A stretch of DNA of 64,000 nucleotides, taken from the NCBI RefSeq assembly GCF_041361345.1, contig NZ_JBGKAD010000001.1, positions 868,001 through 932,000 of the forward strand, written 5' to 3'. The DNA comes from Halobaculum sp. MBLA0147. Its GTDB lineage: Archaea > Halobacteriota > Halobacteria > Halobacteriales > Haloferacaceae. The translations under genes and the position numbers were made by a program. The notes under the pieces were generated by a model that saw nothing but the letters and a program-made list of their open reading frames with translations, made no database searches and was not told the origin of the DNA. This document shows, piece by piece, positions 22,517 to 31,915 of the stretch (positions within the stretch are counted from its first letter, which is position 1; every line of letters starts with the position of its first letter).

Positions 22517-25372
22517 TCAGCCCCAGTCGCCGAGCCCGGTCTGTTCCTGGCCGCTCTCGATCTCGTCCCAGGTGAGGCCCAGCGCCTCGGTGATCCGCTC
22601 GATGGGGCCCTTCAGCGTCTTCTCGAGCATCTTGTCGTAGTCGACGTCGAACTCCTCGGGGATCTCGTCGGCGAACTCGTAGCAGATCACGTCCGGGTCG
22701 CGTTTGAACTCCGTGTACAGCGCGTCGTCGCGGCTCGCGCCGTTGGGTTCCAGTCCGAGCTCCGACTCGACGCGGTCGTAGAAGTCCGGGTGGACACCGT
22801 CGAGGTAGAGCCGCTTGGGCTTGGACCCGGACTGGAAGTTCGTCCCCAACAGCAGGTTGGCGTACTTCGCCCCGCGGACCTGTGCGGTGTCCGTGTCGTA
22901 GTTGTCCAGTTTCTTCCCGATCCCACCCGGGATCCCGATCTCTTCTAAGTCCACGTCGCCGGCCTTGAACGACTGGATCTCCTCGTGGAGGTACTCCTCG
23001 ACGTCGTCGAGGTCCTCGCCGGTGACGATCATCTCGATGACGCGTTTCTGCACGCGCTTGGTGATCGGCGCGATGTCGGATCGGGTGTACTCGAACCCCG
23101 TGATGTCGATGCTGTCGACGTGTTTCCCCTCCTTCCAGACGATGTGGCCGGCGTAGCGCTTCTTCTTGCCTGCCTGGAAGAACCGCCGGTAGAGTTTCTC
23201 GAACTCGATCTCGAAGCGGTGTTCTTCGGCGTCGAGTTCCTCCGCCGCGAAGTCGTCGTACCGGTCGTTGATGTACGTCTCGATGTCCTCGCTGGCCTCG
23301 ATGGCCGCCTGCGTCGTCGCCAGCTCCGTCTCGCTCATCTCCGGGTGCGCCTCCCGCACCTCGTCGGGGACCGTCGTCTCGCTAGTTTCCACGTCCGACA
23401 GCGACAACATTACGCTGTCGGTGTCTCCGTACGTAACGTCGTAGCCGATCTCTGCGGCGGCTTCCTCGGTGAACTCGATCACGCGGCGTCCCATCGCGGT
23501 GATCGCCCCGGCGTTGTCCTTGTCGTACAGGCGGAACTGTTCCCACCCCGACACGCCGTACAGCGAGTTCATGATCACCTTGATCGACGCCTGCTGGCGG
23601 TCGTACTTGCCGTACTCTTCGGTGCCGGGTTCGTGTTCGTCGCGGAGTGCCTTCTTCTCCTCACGTTTGGTGAGCAGCGCGTCGACCATCTCGCGCATCA
23701 TCCCGTCCGGCTCCTTCCGGAAGCGGGTGCCGTTGGGAGCGCGGTACGTCTCCCCGTCGAACGACTCGGGGTCGTCGACGATGGTCTCCGGAGAGGCGTT
23801 GATCGTCACCATACACATCGGGTACAGCGACTTCAGGTCCAGCACCGAGACGTTCTCGGCGACTCCGGAGATGGGTTCGAACACCGCGCCGCCCTCGAAC
23901 TCCTCGCCGGCCTGTTGCCCCTTCGTCGGGAGCACGAACTCCCCGTACGCCTGGTGGAGGACGTACATGTCCACCACGTCGCCGGGCGTCGGCGCGTCCT
24001 CCAGTTGGCAGCCGACGAACTTTCGCGTCTCGTCCCACAGGTCGATCAGGTTCTGCTGGCGGTCGATCTCGACACACAGCTCCACGTCCCGGAGGTTGTA
24101 CTCCAACAGTCGCCGCGGGTCCTCCTCCCAGAGGTCGCCGATGTCGCCGGTGTACCGCTCCTTCCCGACGCCCAACTCCAACTCCCCGACTGCGTCCAGT
24201 CGGTAGGAGTCCAACTCCGAGAACTGGTTGCGCTGGTAGGCGTACAGCAGGTCGAAGACGACCCGACCCTTCACGTCCGGCCCACCCCAGCCGGAGCGCC
24301 ACGTCTCGTCGACGCGAGAGGCGCGGTCCGGCGAGAGGTCGTACTCGCTGCGCGGGTCGAGTTCCTCCATCCGGTCGAAGAGGTACGGTGCGTCGAAATC
24401 TTCGAAATTCCAGCCCGTGGTGAGATCTGGATCAGTATCGTTCAGATACGAAAGGAAAGCGTCCAGCATCGCCTCCTCCGTGTCGAACCGTTCGAGTCGG
24501 ACGGACGGGTCCTGTGTGGTGTCGTCCGAGACGAACTCGTACTCCTCGAAGGCGGCCTCCAACTCGGCGTCGGGGACGGCCGCACCGGGGCCCTCGGGCG
24601 CGTCGTACAGCCACAGGACGTACTCGTCGCGGTAGGAGTCGTGACTCGTGAGACAGACGATGGGCTCCTCGCCGTTCTCGGGGAACCCGTTGCGGTCGTC
24701 CACCTCGATGTCGAAGGTGTTGATCCGGAGGTCCGCGTCCACGTCGGCAGCTTCCAAGTGTTCGGCGGTGACCTGCAGCGGACTGTCGGGGTCGTCCTCG
24801 TCGATCCGCCGCCGCTCGACGCGGAGGCCGGCGGTCACGTCGTGGTCGACGAGGAAGCGGTTCGGGAAGAGGATGTCCGCCTCGTAGGTGGTCTCGAAGT
24901 CGTCGCGGATCTGGCCCACGTCCCGCGGCGTGCGGGTGGTCACCTTCGTAACCGGCTCGCCGCGGATGCTCTCGAACCGCTCGGCGTCCGGGTCGCCGCC
25001 GGGGTGCTCGCGGGTGTCCAGCACCACGTCGTACTCCGAGACCAGGTCGCGGTCGGCCACGTCGGCCGTCGGGACGTAGAAGTACGGCTCGACGCCGACG
25101 ACGCGGACGTGTTCCAACTCGTCGTCGGGCGTACGGCCGAAGACGTGGACGACCGGGTACTGGTCGCTGCCACGGCCCTCGACGGTGTAGTCGACCGCGG
25201 TCACCATCAGCTCGACCGGGGTCTCGTCGGTCCGGTCGGGGACGCGCACGTCGCCGGCGTCGACGACTTCGCTGACGTGTGTCGACGCCTCGCCCGCGAC
25301 CACGGCCGCCTCCGCGTCCGGCCGGTCCCCGTCGTCGGCCGTCGGGAGGTCGTCGAACGTCTGCTGATCCAT
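22517..25372 (-). CDS. polB: Family B DNA polymerase (replicative PolB)
   Basis: A 951-residue DNA-dependent DNA polymerase with proofreading. The N-terminal ~60 residues are acidic and low complexity. The 3'-5' exonuclease motifs FDIEVDD (about residue 219), NFEDFDAPY and NLRDVEL are followed by polymerase motifs DLKSLYP (about 511), KVIMNSLYG (about 598) and YGDTDS (about 647). All these insertion-prone sites are uninterrupted, so there is no intein, unlike many haloarchaeal polB genes. The ATG at 25372 is preceded by a T-rich box near 25400 on the minus strand, while the longer upstream frame overlaps a divergent promoter. Confidence 0.97.
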   Translation of the reverse strand: MDQQTFDDLPTADDGDRPDAEAAVVAGEASTHVSEVVDAGDVRVPDRTDETPVELMVTAVDYTVEGRGSDQYPVVHVFGRTPDDELEHVRVVGVEPYFYVPTADVADRDLVSEYDVVLDTREHPGGDPDAERFESIRGEPVTKVTTRTPRDVGQIRDDFETTYEADILFPNRFLVDHDVTAGLRVERRRIDEDDPDSPLQVTAEHLEAADVDADLRINTFDIEVDDRNGFPENGEEPIVCLTSHDSYRDEYVLWLYDAPEGPGAAVPDAELEAAFEEYEFVSDDTTQDPSVRLERFDTEEAMLDAFLSYLNDTDPDLTTGWNFEDFDAPYLFDRMEELDPRSEYDLSPDRASRVDETWRSGWGGPDVKGRVVFDLLYAYQRNQFSELDSYRLDAVGELELGVGKERYTGDIGDLWEEDPRRLLEYNLRDVELCVEIDRQQNLIDLWDETRKFVGCQLEDAPTPGDVVDMYVLHQAYGEFVLPTKGQQAGEEFEGGAVFEPISGVAENVSVLDLKSLYPMCMVTINASPETIVDDPESFDGETYRAPNGTRFRKEPDGMMREMVDALLTKREEKKALRDEHEPGTEEYGKYDRQQASIKVIMNSLYGVSGWEQFRLYDKDNAGAITAMGRRVIEFTEEAAAEIGYDVTYGDTDSVMLSLSDVETSETTVPDEVREAHPEMSETELATTQAAIEASEDIETYINDRYDDFAAEELDAEEHRFEIEFEKLYRRFFQAGKKKRYAGHIVWKEGKHVDSIDITGFEYTRSDIAPITKRVQKRVIEMIVTGEDLDDVEEYLHEEIQSFKAGDVDLEEIGIPGGIGKKLDNYDTDTAQVRGAKYANLLLGTNFQSGSKPKRLYLDGVHPDFYDRVESELGLEPNGASRDDALYTEFKRDPDVICYEFADEIPEEFDVDYDKMLEKTLKGPIERITEALGLTWDEIESGQEQTGLGDWG

Positions 25373-25529
25373 ACACGCCGTTGGGTCGTCCCCGGCGAAA
25401 AACCTCTCCCTCCCGGGTCGCCCGGCGCCGTCGACACGCGGCGGACTGTCGGTCGACGACGGTCGGACGGCAGGTGCGGCCGTGACGGCAAGACATATAC
25501 ACTGTGAACGGTTACCAAACTCCGGAGAT

Positions 25530-25703
25530 ATGACACCACCCACCGACTCCTCGTGGGACGCCGCAGGTGACGCCGCGGAACCGGAGACGGCCGAGGCCGT
25601 CGAGATGTACGAGGACGACGGACGGGTCGTGCTCTTCGACTCGGAGAACCCGCTCGCGTGGCTCGAGGCCTCGCGGACGGTGACGGTGACAGACCTGGTG
25701 TGA
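25530..25703 (+). CDS. Small haloarchaeal protein (DUF7331-like)
   Basis: A 57-residue acidic protein whose second half, DGRVVLFDSENPLAWLEAS, matches the pattern of a small haloarchaeal family labelled DUF7331 (a strand followed by ENPLAWL). The function is unknown. The ATG at 25530 is preceded by CCGGAG and, about 35 bp upstream, an ACATATAC box. It is divergent from polB, with 157 bp between the start codons, so the two may share a regulatory region. Confidence 0.7.
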   Translation: MTPPTDSSWDAAGDAAEPETAEAVEMYEDDGRVVLFDSENPLAWLEASRTVTVTDLV

Positions 25704-25763
25704 CCGGCGGCTCGCCGCCGTGACACCGCGCAGTTTTACCGACCCGACCGTCTACGCCCGCTC

Positions 25764-26372
25764 GTGAGCGACGGGGACGGCGGCCGGACGGCGCGCGACG
25801 GAGACAGCGACGACGCCGACCGTGGCGTGGACGGCGACGACCGAGACGGCGACGCCGGCCAGGGCGTGGACGCCGACGACGGAGAGGGCGTGGACGCCGA
25901 CGACGGAGACGGCGACGACGCCCCCGTGGGCGTGGACGCCCCCGGCCGAGGCGCAGACTACGCCCCCGACCGGGACGCCACGGACCGAGACGACGCGGCC
26001 GTCGACGGCGGCGGCTCGCTGGGCGAGAAGTACCCGGAACCAGAGGAGTACGACCCGAGCGAACAGTTCGGCGACCCGGAGCGGGACCTCCCGTCCGTGC
26101 CGGAGGTGGAGATCCCCACGGTCCGCAACCCGGCCGACGACCTGCCGGACCCCTCGGAGGTGGACGACGAGATCAAGAACGCCTTCTGGACGGCCGTGTT
26201 GTGGACCAACGTCGCCGGTGCGGGGTTGATCCTCGGGCCACTGTACGCGCTGTTGCAGGGCGGGACGACACTCGGTGCGATCGCGACAGTCGTCGGCGCA
26301 CTCGCCGCCTTCCGCGTCTACCAGACCGTCCGCGCGTTCCACCAGCGCGAGGGTGCCGACGACGAGTCGTGA
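25764..26372 (+). CDS. Acidic protein with two membrane helices (DUF7322-like)
   Basis: A 202-residue protein. Residues 1-80 are an extremely acidic, repetitive Asp/Gly/Ala region (DDGDGDDA-type). Residues about 105-130 hold VEIPTVRNPADDLPDPSEV, then two hydrophobic helices at about 138-180 and a basic tail. The membrane part resembles a small haloarchaeal family (DUF7322) of unknown function. The GTG at 25764 follows a GTTTTACC box by about 28 bp, which fits a leaderless transcript. The Asp-rich head is encoded by short GC-rich DNA repeats and may vary between strains. Confidence 0.65.
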   Translation: MSDGDGGRTARDGDSDDADRGVDGDDRDGDAGQGVDADDGEGVDADDGDGDDAPVGVDAPGRGADYAPDRDATDRDDAAVDGGGSLGEKYPEPEEYDPSEQFGDPERDLPSVPEVEIPTVRNPADDLPDPSEVDDEIKNAFWTAVLWTNVAGAGLILGPLYALLQGGTTLGAIATVVGALAAFRVYQTVRAFHQREGADDES

Positions 26373-26445
26373 CGACGCCGCCACGACACGTCCGCCGAAC
26401 GGCCGGTTCCGCGTGTTTATTCCGCCGGCAACGCTACCCGCTCGT

Positions 26446-26985
26446 ATGGACGACACGGGGAGTCGACTCGGTGCGGGCGTCGGTCGCGACGACGACGAAG
26501 AGACGGGATCGGACGGCGTGACGCTCGCGGAGTCGTACACGGAGATGACGGAGTTGTTGCTCCCGAACGACACCAACAACCTCGGGCGGGCGCTCGGGGG
26601 TGCGGTGCTCCACTGGATGGACATCTGTGGTGCCATCGCCTCGATGCGGTTCTCCTCGAAACAGTGTGTCACCGCCTCGATGGACCACGTGGACTTCATC
26701 AGCCCCATCGATCTCGGCGAGGTCGCGGTCGTCGAGGGGTACGTGTTCAACACCGGGCGGACGAGCATCGACGTGAAGGTGGACGTGCGCGCCGAGAATC
26801 CACAGACCGGCGAGGTGCGGGAGACGACGAGTTCCTTCTTCACCTTCGTCGCGCTGGACGGCAGCGGCCGGCCCACGAGTGTCCCCGACCTGCGGTGTCC
26901 GACCCCCGAGGAGGAGGCGCTGCGCGAGGAGGCCGTCGAGGAGCGAACCGAACAGCTCCGCGACGTGTCCGACCGACTGGAGTGA
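26446..26985 (+). CDS. Acyl-CoA thioesterase (hotdog fold)
   Basis: A 179-residue enzyme of the acyl-CoA hydrolase group, splitting fatty acyl-CoA into free acid and CoA. The hotdog signature is clear: LPNDTNNLGRALGGAVLHWMD with the Asn/Asp catalytic region, CVTASMDHVDFISPI, and the VEGYVFNTGRTSIDVKVDV strands. It ends with a charged helix. The ATG at 26446 is 27 bp after a TTTATTC box (leaderless). The acidic first 24 residues are outside the domain. It stands alone between a small membrane gene and an HtrA-like gene. Confidence 0.93.
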   Translation: MDDTGSRLGAGVGRDDDEETGSDGVTLAESYTEMTELLLPNDTNNLGRALGGAVLHWMDICGAIASMRFSSKQCVTASMDHVDFISPIDLGEVAVVEGYVFNTGRTSIDVKVDVRAENPQTGEVRETTSSFFTFVALDGSGRPTSVPDLRCPTPEEEALREEAVEERTEQLRDVSDRLE

Positions 26986-27036
26986 GCGGGCGAGCGGGTC
27001 TGGTACTCGTTCAGACCGCGGACCGCGAGTGGCGAG

Positions 27037-27128
27037 TCACCACCCCGAACGCGGCTCGGTCACCACACCGAACGCGGGGCGATCACCACACCGAACGCGG
27101 CTCGGTCACCACCCCGAACGCGGGCCGG
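27037..27128. repeat. 23-bp tandem repeat, 4 copies, reaching into the protease gene
   Basis: Four units (27037, 27060, 27083, 27106) share TCACCACMCCGAACGCGG plus a variable five-base end. The last copy encodes the final residues and stop codon of the minus-strand HtrA-like gene. Unit length equals that of the array at 22445, though the sequence differs. Confidence 0.9.
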
Positions 27129-28290
27129 AGACCGACCCGCGTGGGCGCGGCCGAGCGCCGAGTTCCACGTCGACGGTCACCCGCCGGTCGTCGCGGACGA
27201 CGGTGACCGGCACCGTGTCGCCGGGGCTCGTCTCTAAGGCGAGGAAGTTCGAGAGGTCCGCCTGCGTCTCGACGGTCGCGTCGCCGATGCCGACGATCAC
27301 GTCCCCGCCGGTCACCACCTCGACGCCCCGACGCGTCTCGCTGCCCGTCGTGCCCCGCAGCGCCCCGTCGGAGGGGCCGCTGGAGACGACGCTGACGACG
27401 ATCAACCCCGCCACGTCGTCGAGGTCGTACACCTCGGCGGCGGTCGGCGTCACCTGTCTGATGCCGACCCCGAGGTACGAGTGCCGGAACTCCCCGTCCG
27501 CGATCAGTCGGGGGACGACGCGCCGCGACAGCGCCGCCGAGATGCCGAACCCGATGTTCTCGCCGCCGCCGGAGTTGACGACCGCGACGACCTCGCCGGT
27601 GGCGTCGACCAGCGGCCCGCCGCTGTTGCCGGGGTTGAGCGCGGCGTCCGTCTGGACCGCGTCCGGGATCGAGAACTCGTTGGGCGCGGGGAGCAGTCGG
27701 TCGACGCCGCTGACGATCCCGGCCGAGGCGGAGCCGCTCAGGTCGAACGGCGTCCCGATGGCGAGCACGTCCGTTCCGACGGGAACCTCCGGAGACGCCG
27801 GTGCGAACGAGAGCGGGTCGGCGGAGTCCGGGCGGTTCCGCGGCCGCAACACTGCCAGATCGGAGTACACGTCCGTGCCGACGAGCGTCGCCTCGCGCCA
27901 CTCGTTGCCCTGGAACCGAATCCGGAAGCGGTTGCCCGGCGCGACGACGTGCTGGTTGGTGACGACGTGTGGCCCGCCGGGCCCGAGGCCGGTGACGAAG
28001 CCGGAGCCGCTGGCCGCGCGTCCGTCCCGGTCGTACACCAACACGCCGACGACGGACGGGATCGTCTCGCGGTACAGTTCCACCGCCGCGTCGCCGAGAC
28101 CCGGCGGGACGGCGGCGTTCCGGTCGTCGCCCGTCGTCTCCCCGCCCGTCTCCGCCGTCGCCGGCTCTCCGTCCTCGCCGTCGGTGGGTGTGTCGATCAA
28201 CCCGTCGCGGCGGGCCGCGGTGGCACAGCCGGTCGTCGCCGCCGAGAGTCCGGCTCCGAGGCTCGCGAGGAACGCGCGTCTCCGTGGCAT
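27106..28290 (-). CDS. HtrA/DegP-like serine protease lipoprotein with PDZ domain
   Basis: A 394-residue protein anchored outside the membrane. The signal MPRRRAFLASLG ends in a lipobox with Cys22. After a disordered acidic linker comes a trypsin-like domain with the catalytic triad visible as VVTNQH (His114), YSDLAVL (Asp about 142) and GNSGGP (Ser about 222). A C-terminal PDZ domain (about 275-370) contains GVEVVTGGDVIVGIGDATV. Such proteases degrade or refold damaged surface proteins. The C-terminal residues arise from a 23-bp tandem repeat. A GATATATC box on the minus strand near 28355 gives a leader of about 37 nt. Confidence 0.93.
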   Translation of the reverse strand: MPRRRAFLASLGAGLSAATTGCATAARRDGLIDTPTDGEDGEPATAETGGETTGDDRNAAVPPGLGDAAVELYRETIPSVVGVLVYDRDGRAASGSGFVTGLGPGGPHVVTNQHVVAPGNRFRIRFQGNEWREATLVGTDVYSDLAVLRPRNRPDSADPLSFAPASPEVPVGTDVLAIGTPFDLSGSASAGIVSGVDRLLPAPNEFSIPDAVQTDAALNPGNSGGPLVDATGEVVAVVNSGGGENIGFGISAALSRRVVPRLIADGEFRHSYLGVGIRQVTPTAAEVYDLDDVAGLIVVSVVSSGPSDGALRGTTGSETRRGVEVVTGGDVIVGIGDATVETQADLSNFLALETSPGDTVPVTVVRDDRRVTVDVELGARPRPRGSVSGPRSGW

Positions 28291-28530
28291 ACCAGCCACT
28301 GGGCCGGCGCGTACGTGAATCCGGCGGCGTCGTAGTCCCACCGGCAACGTCGTTGATATATCTCCCCCACAGACGACACTAGTCGTGTTCGACTTCTTCA
28401 CGACCGAGACGTAGTGACGACTGGAGACAGGAGGTGACGAGACGCACGCCCGCTCCCAGTCGGCGGCTCGCGAGCAGAGACACCCAGCGACGCGTCAGTG
28501 TTAAGCCCTCCATGTGTGAAGAGGTACCAC

Positions 28531-29568
28531 ATGCGACGCTGGTCGCGGCGTGCGGTACTGGGGGGAGCGGCGACGGTGGCGGCGGTGGGGACGGTCGGCT
28601 GTGCCGGCGTCCGTCGCGACGTGGGCGGGACAGACCGGCGCGGGGCGACGACCGACGAGACGGGTACCGAGACGACGGGCGACGCGACGCGAGTGGGCGA
28701 CGCGCCGGCCGTGACACCGGACAGTGTCACGGTCGGCGCGAAGAACTTCGCGGAGAATCGCATCCTCGGCCGGATGGCGGCGATCACGCTCCGGGAGCGG
28801 ACGGACCGCCGGGTGCAGACGGCGATCCCGTCCGGCTACGACGAGCCGAACTGGATCGCACTCACGGAGGGGAGACTGGACTGCTACTGGGAGTACACCG
28901 GGACGATCTACCTCTCGTTCGAGCCCACACACGAGTCGGCACCCGACGACCCCGCGGCGCTGTACGACGCGGTCGTCGAGGAGGCGGCCGAGCAGGGAGT
29001 CACAGTGTTCCCGCGCGCGCCGTTCGACAACACGTTCGTGATGCTCGCGGGTGCCGACTGGCGCGAGCGGACCGGCGTCGAGACGCTGAGCGACTTCGCG
29101 GCGTACGTCAACGCCGGCAACACGGACGTGGACGTGGCGGTCGGCAACGACTTCCTCGACCGCCCGGACGGGTGGCCGGGGTTGGTCGACCACTACGAGT
29201 TCGACGAGGCGGCGCTGACGGCACTGGACGACGAGATCAGTGCGGTCCCGCTAGGGATCACCTACGAGCTGTACGAGCGCGGCGACGCCGACGTGGTGAT
29301 GGGGTTCAACACGGACCCACAGATCCACCGGACGGATCTGGCCGTCCTGACCGACGACCGGGACTTCTTCCCGACGTACAACCCGATTCCGGTCGCGGAC
29401 GTGGGTGTCGTCGGGCCGAACACGAGAGCGGGCGAGCGGCTCGCGGAACTGGGACCGGCGTTCGACGGCGTCGAGACGATCCGACGACTCAACGGCCGCG
29501 TCGTCGTCGACGGTGACGACCCCGCGACCGTGGCACGCGAGTTCCTGGAGAACGAGGGGCTGTTGTAG
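28531..29568 (+). CDS. Glycine betaine/choline-type ABC substrate-binding lipoprotein (OpuAC/ProX family)
   Basis: A 345-residue lipoprotein with an RR-signal (MRRWSRRAVLGG) and a lipobox Cys at residue 24. The binding fold starts with VTVGAKNFAENRILG and contains the diagnostic CYWEYTGTIY segment near residue 127, as in osmoprotectant binding proteins, then AVPLGITYELYERGDADVV and a GRVVVDGDDPATVAREFL end. It would deliver betaine or a similar compatible solute to an ABC importer. No permease or ATPase gene is nearby, so it is an orphan here. A GTTAAG box about 30 bp upstream supports the ATG at 28531 as a leaderless start. Confidence 0.88.
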   Translation: MRRWSRRAVLGGAATVAAVGTVGCAGVRRDVGGTDRRGATTDETGTETTGDATRVGDAPAVTPDSVTVGAKNFAENRILGRMAAITLRERTDRRVQTAIPSGYDEPNWIALTEGRLDCYWEYTGTIYLSFEPTHESAPDDPAALYDAVVEEAAEQGVTVFPRAPFDNTFVMLAGADWRERTGVETLSDFAAYVNAGNTDVDVAVGNDFLDRPDGWPGLVDHYEFDEAALTALDDEISAVPLGITYELYERGDADVVMGFNTDPQIHRTDLAVLTDDRDFFPTYNPIPVADVGVVGPNTRAGERLAELGPAFDGVETIRRLNGRVVVDGDDPATVAREFLENEGLL

Positions 29569-29596
29569 CGCCGTCTGGTCGGTCGAGGTCCGCGGA

Positions 29597-31627
29597 CTAC
29601 CCTTCCTCGTCGCGCGCGGCTGGGAGCCGGACGGTGGCGCGAGTCCCCGTCGGCTCGCGGTGTTCGAAGGCGAGCTCCCCGTCCAGTTCGGAGACGATCC
29701 AGTCGGAGATCCACAGCCCCAGCCCACTGCCGTGGGTCACGGCCGTCTCGTAGTCGGCGTCCAGCGCCGCGACCTCGTGATCGGGGATGCCCGGGCCGTC
29801 GTCCGCGACGGTGACGACGATCCACTCCCCGTCGGCGTCGGCCTCGCGGTGCGCCGACACCGTCACCGTCGGGCGTGACCGGTCGTTGTGGATCACGGCG
29901 TTCTCCAGCAGGTTGTCGAAGACGACCGCGAGCGTGTCGTGACCCGTGGCGACGAGCGGCGCCGCCAGGTCCGTCTCGACGACCGCCTCGTCGTGTGTGT
30001 CCGCCACGCGTTCGGCCGTCTCCGCGAGGAGGTCGTCGACGCGCGTCGGTCCCAGCGGCGTCTCCTCGCTCGCCAACGACTCGACGTGGCGGGCCTTGTC
30101 GGCCTGTTCGAGCAGCCGCTCGACCGTCTCGCGGATCTCGCGGCGGCGACGCTCGTGGTCTGCCGGCGGCGTGTCCGGCGAGAGCAACTGCACCTGTCCG
30201 AGGACGACGTTCATCCGGTTGCGGAGGTTGTGGCGGAGGAACCGGTTCAACACGGAGATCATCGTCTTCTGTTCCTCGACGGCGCGGTTGCGTCGCTGGA
30301 GTTGCGACTCCGCGGCGCGCGCCTCCTCGCGGGCGGTCTCGGCGGCGCGGATCTGCGTCACGAGGCGGTCGCGCATCCCGCCGACGGCGGCGACGAGGTC
30401 GCCGATCTCGTCGGAGCGATCGCGCCGCAGTTCCACGTCGTAGGCGCCCGACTCCACCGCCGCCGCCTTCTCCGCGAGCGTGGTGACGGCCGCCGCGGTG
30501 TCGCGGCCGAGGTAGCCGCCGACGAGCACCACGCCGACGAGCGTGACGGCCGTGAGCGCGATCACACCGCGTCTGACCGCCGTCGCGAGCCCGTACGCCT
30601 GCGCCGTCGGGGCGTGTTTGACGACGACCCAGTCCGTCCCGGCGACCGGCGAGTACGCCTGGACGTAGTCGCGCGACAGCGACCGCTCCTTGACACCCTC
30701 GGCGACGATACCGGACTCGCCGTCGCGGCCGCGTTCGACGACCGGGGCGGTGCCCGGGACGACCGTCTGGTACGGCCGGAGTGTGGCCTCGTCGTCGCGC
30801 GCGAACAGCACGCGTCCGTCGTCGGAGACGACCTGCGTGAACCCGTCGCGGGTGGTGCTGGCGAAGTTCTCGGCGATCCCCGCCGAGCGGACGGTCAACA
30901 CGAGCAGCGTCGTCGGTGCCGCACGGACCGGCGAGACGAACGCGACGACGGTCCGCCCCTGCGGGTCCGTGTACGGGTCGGTGACGTAGCTGTCGTCGAA
31001 CCCGTCGAAGGATGTGGTGCCGATCCGCGGGAACGGCGCGAACGACTCCCCGGGCGACAGCGTGTCGCCCGTGCTCGCGACGACGGTGCCGTCTTGGACG
31101 CGGACGAGGTGGAGTTCGGTCGCCGGCGGCGGCAGCGTCGCCAGCCGTCGCTCCAACACCTGCCCGCGGGCGGTAGGTGCGTCCGGCGCGAGCATCGCCC
31201 CGTCGGAGACGAGTTCGACCTGGGTGCGTCTGGCGGTGACGAACTCCCCCAGCTCGTCGGCCTCTGCCCGCGTCTGGGCGAGTAGGCGCTCGTCCACGTC
31301 TCGCTGGAGTGTCGTCGTCAGTTCCGCTTGGACGACCGCGCCGGTCGCCGCGACCACGACCACGATCAGCGAGAGGGCGACGAGCAGTCGTGCGGAGAAG
31401 GACGTGCGGACGCGGTCGGGGACGAGCCGTGTCCAGGTCGTCGCGTCCGGCGTGGACGCCGCCGTCTCCGAGCGAGTCACCTGCGAGGAGACGCCGCCGT
31501 CGGAGTCGACACTCGGCGTCACATCCGAGTCGACGCTGTGCCCCGTAGTGTCGCGGGTCTCGGTGTCGTCTCCCGTGCCGTCGCGGCCCGACGAACCGTC
31601 GCTCGTTCCGTCTCCGTCGTCCGTCAT
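29597..31627 (-). CDS. Membrane sensor histidine kinase (extracellular Cache-like, HAMP, HisKA, HATPase)
   Basis: A 676-residue kinase. Its Ser/Thr/Asp-rich cytoplasmic head (about 70 residues) is followed by a membrane helix (RLLVALSLIVVVVAATGAVV), a large extracellular sensor domain of about 260 residues, a second helix (VIALTAVTLVGVVLVGGYLG) and a HAMP region with RRDRSDEIGDL. The H-box FLRHNLRNRMNVV puts the phospho-acceptor His near residue 467; N, G1 and G2 boxes are DNLLENAVIHN, VADDGPGIP and GSGLGLWI. It is convergent with the betaine-binding protein gene (28 bp apart). No response regulator is adjacent, so its partner is unknown. Confidence 0.92.
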   Translation of the reverse strand: MTDDGDGTSDGSSGRDGTGDDTETRDTTGHSVDSDVTPSVDSDGGVSSQVTRSETAASTPDATTWTRLVPDRVRTSFSARLLVALSLIVVVVAATGAVVQAELTTTLQRDVDERLLAQTRAEADELGEFVTARRTQVELVSDGAMLAPDAPTARGQVLERRLATLPPPATELHLVRVQDGTVVASTGDTLSPGESFAPFPRIGTTSFDGFDDSYVTDPYTDPQGRTVVAFVSPVRAAPTTLLVLTVRSAGIAENFASTTRDGFTQVVSDDGRVLFARDDEATLRPYQTVVPGTAPVVERGRDGESGIVAEGVKERSLSRDYVQAYSPVAGTDWVVVKHAPTAQAYGLATAVRRGVIALTAVTLVGVVLVGGYLGRDTAAAVTTLAEKAAAVESGAYDVELRRDRSDEIGDLVAAVGGMRDRLVTQIRAAETAREEARAAESQLQRRNRAVEEQKTMISVLNRFLRHNLRNRMNVVLGQVQLLSPDTPPADHERRRREIRETVERLLEQADKARHVESLASEETPLGPTRVDDLLAETAERVADTHDEAVVETDLAAPLVATGHDTLAVVFDNLLENAVIHNDRSRPTVTVSAHREADADGEWIVVTVADDGPGIPDHEVAALDADYETAVTHGSGLGLWISDWIVSELDGELAFEHREPTGTRATVRLPAARDEEG

Positions 31628-31915
31628 CGCTGCACCTCGGGCGTCGATGGACGGACCGTGTCGGTCGGTTGCCGCCGGGCACCGCTCGCGTCCCCCGCAC
31701 TCGCCGCCGTTGCCGCCTGTGACCCCCCTCTTGTCACGGTACGTTGTCGCAAGGTTGTCTGCGAGTGGTAAAACGGTTCGGCCCGGCACCCTCGGAGACG
31801 GGGAGTCGCCGAGGCGACGGCCGTGGCGCGTCTGCGGCGGCCACCACGAGTCGGCGGTGGGACCCGCCTCGTCGAGACCCGCCCAATTGATTGGTGTGGG
31901 TGTCGTGCGGTGGGT

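Noticed and set aside
22985-25507. Long open frame (about 840 codons) on the plus strand opposite polB
   Set aside because: It is antisense to a perfectly conserved polymerase; its product is rich in Arg, Val and Leu without domains, as expected from GC-rich reverse frames.
25373-25726. N-terminal extension of PolB by about 118 residues
   Set aside because: It overlaps the divergent promoter and the small gene at 25530; the added sequence is not polymerase-like.
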